64,000 bases of DNA. Source: Austropuccinia psidii. Taxonomy: Eukaryota > Basidiomycota > Pucciniomycetes > Pucciniales > Sphaerophragmiaceae. The stretch spans positions 31,945,686 to 32,009,685 of the forward strand of contig JALGQZ010000006.1 in assembly GCA_023105745.1 (NCBI GenBank), read 5' to 3'. Below, piece after piece: positions 59,626 through 64,000 of the stretch. The notes beneath the pieces are model-generated. The model searched no databases, had not been told where the DNA came from, and was given only the letters and a program-made list of their open reading frames with translations. Each line of letters opens with the position of its first letter. Positions within the stretch are counted from its first letter, which is position 1. The position numbers and the translations under genes were made by a program.

Positions 59626-62600
59626 TCATTGCTTTACTGGTTCTAACAAGGACACATGGAAAACATGGTGAACTGACTTCCATTGTTGAGGCAACTTGAG
59701 GTGATATGCATGGCTGCCAATCTTATTGAGAACTTCAAAGGGTCCCAACCATCTTTCTGAAAGTTTCTTGGTGGGTCTTGTTGTCTTGATGTTCTTGGAA
59801 GCTAGCCATACTTTGTCCCCAGGTTGGAAATCAGGTGGAATTGCTATATTTTTATCTGCATAATTCTTAAAACGCTTTATTGCTGACTCTAATTCTTCTT
59901 TGACAACTTGCTGTACTGATTGGAGTTTTGTTGATGACTTTCCAGCAGGTGTATCTTGAGAAATTTGAATTGAATCAAAGCTGGGATTTCTTCCATAAAT
60001 AGTGAAAAAGGGAGACTGTTTTGTTGATGAATGTTCTGCATTATTATAGGCAAATTCAGCCAGAGGGAGCCAGGTGTGCCAGTCATCTTGATGGTAACTG
60101 ACATACATCCGAAGATACTGTTCTAGAATCTGATTTACCCTCTCTGTCTGTCCATCTGTTTCAGGGGGAAAGGCAGTTGAAAGATCTCTTGATATCTTGA
60201 GCTGCTGACACAATTGAGTCCAAAATGATGAAACAAATAATGAACCTCTATCACTAACAATACTGATTGGAAGACCATTTTTGGAAAAGACATGATTAAT
60301 GAATATTTGAGTTAAGTCCAAAGCAGTGATTGTTGAATAAGTTGGAATAAATATTGCCATTTTTGAAAATCTGTCTACAACTACTAAAATTGAATCAAAG
60401 TTGCTTGACAAGGGCAATTGAGTGATAAAGTCCATTGATAAAGAATTCCAAGGACCAGGTGGAATTTGAAGAGGCCTGAGTAATCCAAACTTCCTATGGT
60501 GGATGTTCTTGGTTCTTGAACATTGCTGACATGAGGACACATAGTCCTTGATGATTTGATTCATGCCAGCCCAATAAAAATACCTCTTGATGAGCTTGAG
60601 GGTCTTCTCGTGGCCAGGATGGCCAGTCAACGGTGAATCATTATGCTTTTGAAGAATGTTCAATTGAATTTCATGATTGCTTGGAATGACTACTCTATCT
60701 TTGAACAATAATAATTTTGCTTGAGGCTCAAGAGAATAGTCTGGGACTGATTCTCCTCTTGCTAATTTCTTGAGGATTTCCTTATAATCTTTGTCTTGAC
60801 ATACTTGTCTTTGAATTTGCTCAGCTACATCTGAAAAAATATCAACTTTTATTGAAAAGAATCTTGACTCTTGAATTTCATTTTGCTTGAGAACTTGAAG
60901 AAATTTTTGAGGATTCTTTCTGATGAAATCCCCCCCTCTCTCTGGGTACATGTCGTCCCAATGTGACAAGGAATCTGGTAAAGTGGCCAGCCTGCCTGGG
61001 CGGTAAGTGATGATGAAGTGGAATTCAGATAGAAATTCTGCCCAACGGGCTTGACGACGAGTAAGGACTTTAGAGGACATAAAATACTGAAGGGAGCAAT
61101 GGTCTGTCAAGACCTCAAAGGAATCATAAAGAGAAAGGAGAAAAGCTCTCCAGCGCTTGAGGGCCCAAACTATGCCAAGGAGTTCCTTGTCATGAATTTC
61201 ATAGTTGAGTTCAGCTGGTAAGAGCTTGCGACTATCAAATGCAATGGGATGCTTTCCTGAGTCATTCACCTGACTCAGTACAGCACCCAAGGCATAATCA
61301 GAAGCATCAGTCTCTAAAATAGTTGGTAGAGAAGGATTAAAATGAGAGAGAATAGGAGCAGTGGTGAAAGCTTCTTTGAGTATTTGAAACTGACTGAGAG
61401 CTTCCTCATTGAAGATAAAGGGAGAATCTTTTTTAAGGAGGGAAGTGAGAGCAGAGATTTTTTTGGAATAATTCTTAATGAAACAATGATAAAAGTTGGC
61501 AAAGCCAAGAAAAGATTGGAGGGCCTTGATGTTCTTGGGCTGAGGCCAATTGAGGATTTGTTGAACCTTTGAAGAATCCATCTTGAGGCCATCACTTGAA
61601 ACAACATAGCCCAAGTATTCCACACTTGAGGCATGGAATACACACTTTGAGGCTTTAGCAAACAAATTATTGTCTCTCAGTCTTTGGAGAACAGAGGCCA
61701 CATGTTTAACATGTTCATCCAAAGAGCTAGAGAAGACCATAATATCATCTAAGTACACTACAACAAAAATATCATTCACAAGATTTTGGAATGAAGCTGG
61801 AGCATTGGTTAAGCCAAATGGCATAACCAAATACTCATAACTACCATATTTGGTTCTAAAGGCAGTTAAATGCTCATCCCCCTCTTCAATTCTCAGGAGA
61901 TTATAAGAACCACGCAGATCTATCTTGGAGAAGATAGTAGCACCGTTGAATATGGTAAGAAGCTGATTCATTGGAGGAACAGGATACCTGTTCTTCCTAG
62001 TGACAGCATTAAGTTTGCAGTAGTCAACACACAAACGAAGACCACCATCCTTTTTCTTAACAAAAAGGACAGGTGCTCCTGTTGAGGAGGAGCTTGGTCT
62101 GATGAAACCTTTCTCTAAATTCTCTGAAATGTAGGCCCGCAGTGTTTCTGACTCATTCTTTGATGAAGAGTAGATAACACCAACTGGAGGTAGAAGACCC
62201 ACCAATTCGATATGGTGATCACAGGCGCGGTGTGGAGGAAGTTTCTCACCTTTCACTTTGGAGAATACATCCAAATATCTGTGATAAGCAGGAGGGACTA
62301 CCTTCAGCACAGCTTCAATCCCTTCTGGCTCTTCCTCCTCATCCCACTGCTCCTCCAGGGAGGCATGAAAAGATAAAGGAGGAAGGTCCATATCCCCTTG
62401 AAAGAGATGAAGTGAAGATATAGCAACATCTTCTCCAACATCTTTTATCTCTTTGAAGACTTCATCTCTTAATGGAAGTAATGACTGAGAGGGAAAAATG
62501 GAGGGGTTATGGACAGAAGGAGGAAGGGAAGGTGGCTTAAGTTCACCAACCAGAGCAACACCGTTGACAGCAGTGGAAAAGTCATTACTAGTAGGAGAAA

Positions 62601-62643
62601 TAATACCACTAGAATCCTTATGACTAGAATCATAGGTGATCAA
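59626..62643 (-). CDS. Gypsy pol: reverse transcriptase, RNase H, integrase (long open frame)
   Basis: 1005 codons without a stop. About 1-145 is the linker after protease. RT spans about 145-430 with CVDYCKLNAVTRKNRYP, FSKIDLRGSYNLL, MPFGLTNAPASFQ and the active site YLDD at about residue 296. RNase H spans about 440-560 (LETDASDYALGAVLSQ, NYEIHDKELLGIVWALKRW, LTDHCSLQYF). The integrase zinc-binding part is about 670-715 (GHPGHEKTL, SSCQQC). The core is about 735-850 with Asp in MDFITQLP, Asp in VSDRGSLF and Glu in TDGQTERVNQ. The SH3-like tail is about 930-1000 (PGDKVWLASKN). The segment VNDIFVVVYLDD lacks about seven residues normally found before VVVYLDD in this family, and usual DYRKLN reads DYCKLN, so RT activity is doubtful despite the open frame. 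Confidence 0.88.
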   Translation of the reverse strand: MITYDSSHKDSSGIISPTSNDFSTAVNGVALVGELKPPSLPPSVHNPSIFPSQSLLPLRDEVFKEIKDVGEDVAISSLHLFQGDMDLPPLSFHASLEEQWDEEEEPEGIEAVLKVVPPAYHRYLDVFSKVKGEKLPPHRACDHHIELVGLLPPVGVIYSSSKNESETLRAYISENLEKGFIRPSSSSTGAPVLFVKKKDGGLRLCVDYCKLNAVTRKNRYPVPPMNQLLTIFNGATIFSKIDLRGSYNLLRIEEGDEHLTAFRTKYGSYEYLVMPFGLTNAPASFQNLVNDIFVVVYLDDIMVFSSSLDEHVKHVASVLQRLRDNNLFAKASKCVFHASSVEYLGYVVSSDGLKMDSSKVQQILNWPQPKNIKALQSFLGFANFYHCFIKNYSKKISALTSLLKKDSPFIFNEEALSQFQILKEAFTTAPILSHFNPSLPTILETDASDYALGAVLSQVNDSGKHPIAFDSRKLLPAELNYEIHDKELLGIVWALKRWRAFLLSLYDSFEVLTDHCSLQYFMSSKVLTRRQARWAEFLSEFHFIITYRPGRLATLPDSLSHWDDMYPERGGDFIRKNPQKFLQVLKQNEIQESRFFSIKVDIFSDVAEQIQRQVCQDKDYKEILKKLARGESVPDYSLEPQAKLLLFKDRVVIPSNHEIQLNILQKHNDSPLTGHPGHEKTLKLIKRYFYWAGMNQIIKDYVSSCQQCSRTKNIHHRKFGLLRPLQIPPGPWNSLSMDFITQLPLSSNFDSILVVVDRFSKMAIFIPTYSTITALDLTQIFINHVFSKNGLPISIVSDRGSLFVSSFWTQLCQQLKISRDLSTAFPPETDGQTERVNQILEQYLRMYVSYHQDDWHTWLPLAEFAYNNAEHSSTKQSPFFTIYGRNPSFDSIQISQDTPAGKSSTKLQSVQQVVKEELESAIKRFKNYADKNIAIPPDFQPGDKVWLASKNIKTTRPTKKLSERWLGPFEVLNKIGSHAYHLKLPQQWKSVHHVFHVSLLEPVKQ

Positions 62644-62653
62644 TCCATTTTTC

Positions 62654-64000
62654 CAAGGGTGTTGGTAAACACACGTAAGCTTTTAGTAAAAACACGTAAG
62701 CCCTTATGTGTTTTTACCAAATTATGGCCAAAACACGTAATTTTATGGTAAAAACACGTAAGTAACCTAATTTTTTTATAAAAATTCCTCAGGCTCATTT
62801 TTGAGAATTTTTAACATTTTTTTTTGCCATATTTCTTCCAACATGGGATGTGAAGGTCCCCAAATTTTTTCAAATTTTCTTTTTTTGCCCAATTTTTCTA
62901 TTTTAGGCAATTTGGTAAAATGGCCCATTTTTTTGAAAAAATTCATTAAAAATGTTCCCACTTATGAATTTCAATAATTTTTTTTTTGAAATGAAGGTGA
63001 GAATGTTGAGAATAATAAAACAGAAGCCCAACATTTTGGTATTTTTTTTGCAAGAACATTTGTAGGCCCAAAAAGTCCATGTTTTTTGATGTTTTTTTGT
63101 TCATGTTTGTAATTAAATTGAAAATGCCATTTATGACATAAATTGAATTCAAAATGTAATTTATGATGGGTGGAAGTCAAAGTTTGATTTTTGGCATTGA
63201 CAGTGCCATTTATCACATCAAAAGTGCCATAAATGGCATCACTAATGACATAATAATGCCATAAATGGCATCAAGAATGACATACAGATGCCATTTATGC
63301 CAATTTTCTGGCCATAAATGGCATTACAGCAATGCCATAAATTGAATTTAATGGCCTTGAAAATGCCATTTATGCATATAAAAATGCTATAAATGGCCTT
63401 AACATTGGGCTTAAAAATGGAATTAATGGCCTTAACTATAACATAAATGGCATCAAAAATGCCATTTATGGAATCAAAAATTACATTTGTGGAATTACAT
63501 AAATGAAATTAACAATGCCATTTATGGTGTTACATAAATGGCATTATGCCATTTATTGCATTGATAATGCCATTCATGGTATTAGTAATGCCATTAATGG
63601 CATTGTTAATGTGGTATTATTAATGCCATTTATTGAATTAATGGCATCAGATTTAATGCCATTTATGACACTGTTAATGCCATTAATGCAATTTATGAAA
63701 CTGCTAATTCCACTTATGGCACTGTTAATGCCATTAATGGCATTGTTAATGCCATTTATGGCACTGTTAATTCCATAAATGGAATTGTTAATGCCATTTA
63801 TGGCACTGTTAATGTCATTTATGGCACTTTTAATGCCATTTATGGGACTGATAATGCCATTTATGGGACTGTTAATGCCATTTATGGCATTGTTGATTCC
63901 ATAAATGGCATTAATGGCATCAGAAATATTTCATTGATAATGCCATTAATGGCACTGTTAATGCCATAAATAGAATTTTTAATGCCACAAATGGCATTTT
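62654..64000 (+). mobile_element. Probable DNA transposon end (hAT-like), runs off the window
   Basis: The match to G1 ends within TTTTTCCAA and new DNA begins CAAGGGTGTTGGTAAAC at 62654. This resembles a hAT-type terminus and shares CAAGG with the right end of the 24223-33340 element. 62670-62765 has at least four ACACGTAA words plus an inverted TTATGTGT copy, as in subterminal repeats. 62770-63115 is AT-rich with no gene. No transposase is inside the window and the other end is not visible. Confidence 0.5.
63120..64000. repeat. Palindromic ATGCCAT / ATGGCAT satellite
   Basis: Dozens of copies of ATGCCATTTATGGCA and AATGCCATTAATGGC with spacers such as CTGTTA, in an irregular 20-25 bp rhythm. 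The consensus is its own reverse complement. Shorter runs of the same word lie near both ends of the hAT element (24590-24760, 32985-33130). Confidence 0.9.

Larger units (their letters stand above)
56889..62653 (-). mobile_element. Ty3/gypsy chromovirus G1, copy 2
   Basis: On the - strand: pol from 62643, chromodomain remnant, 3' non-coding region with GCGC array, polypurine tract and 3' LTR ending at 56889. The 5' part (gag, protease) is missing because another element begins at 62654. It is inserted into the gag of the element starting at 53140. Copy 1 is in opposite orientation at the left edge. Confidence 0.92.

Noticed and set aside
62670..62765. ACACGTAA repeats as a telomere-like sequence
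   Set aside because: Irregular spacing, mixed orientation and too few copies; a subterminal transposon repeat fits better.

Overview
The window looks like accessory, repeat-built DNA of a rust fungus (Pucciniales). The Ty3/gypsy polyproteins, the 65-70 bp introns and the TET-like dioxygenase all resemble what I remember from rust genomes, most closely Austropuccinia psidii. No database search was run, so the organism is an inference. CpG is scarce in the transposon DNA, and many broken codons fit CG to TG or CA decay. I see no convincing complete host protein gene.

Left part. Positions 1-3957 hold the 3' part of a chromoviral gypsy element (family G1, + strand) whose reverse transcriptase and integrase are deleted in frame. 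It interrupts a second gypsy element on the - strand (gag 5127-3958, primer site 5340-5328, 5' LTR 7090-5343). Positions 7090-12650 are AT-rich decayed LTR pieces. Positions 12650-15700 are a CpG-retaining island with three canonical introns but no long reading frame: the best candidate for host DNA. Positions 17585-19720 are a degenerate tandem duplication.

Centre: a nested stack. A decayed gypsy element (- strand, gag-protease 41775-40710 continuing as RT to chromodomain 23438-20685) is split by one LTR of about 1.95 kb (40704-23439), with near-matching 5 bp target duplications. That LTR is split twice more: by a 9.1 kb hAT transposon (24223-33340, exact 8 bp duplication TCTAATTG) and by a 6.2 kb gag-only LTR retrotransposon (33741-39925, exact 5 bp duplication TCTTG). 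The hAT carries a broken transposase on one arm and, on the other, an unbroken 420-codon TET/JBP-like 2-oxoglutarate/Fe(II) dioxygenase. A transposon carrying a possible 5-methylcytosine eraser, in DNA that shows methylation-type CpG loss, is the most interesting observation here.

Right part. A third gypsy element (+) runs from its 5' LTR (42004) through primer site, spliced gag, protease, RT and integrase to 53139, with two solo LTRs inserted (43924-45319 and 45729-47713). At 53140 a full LTR with its own primer site and gag begins. That gag is cut at 56888 by a second G1 copy (- strand, 62653-56889), which keeps a 1005-codon pol frame lacking about seven codons before the RT active site. 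At 62654 that copy is cut by another probable DNA transposon, whose palindromic ATGCCAT repeats run off the window.
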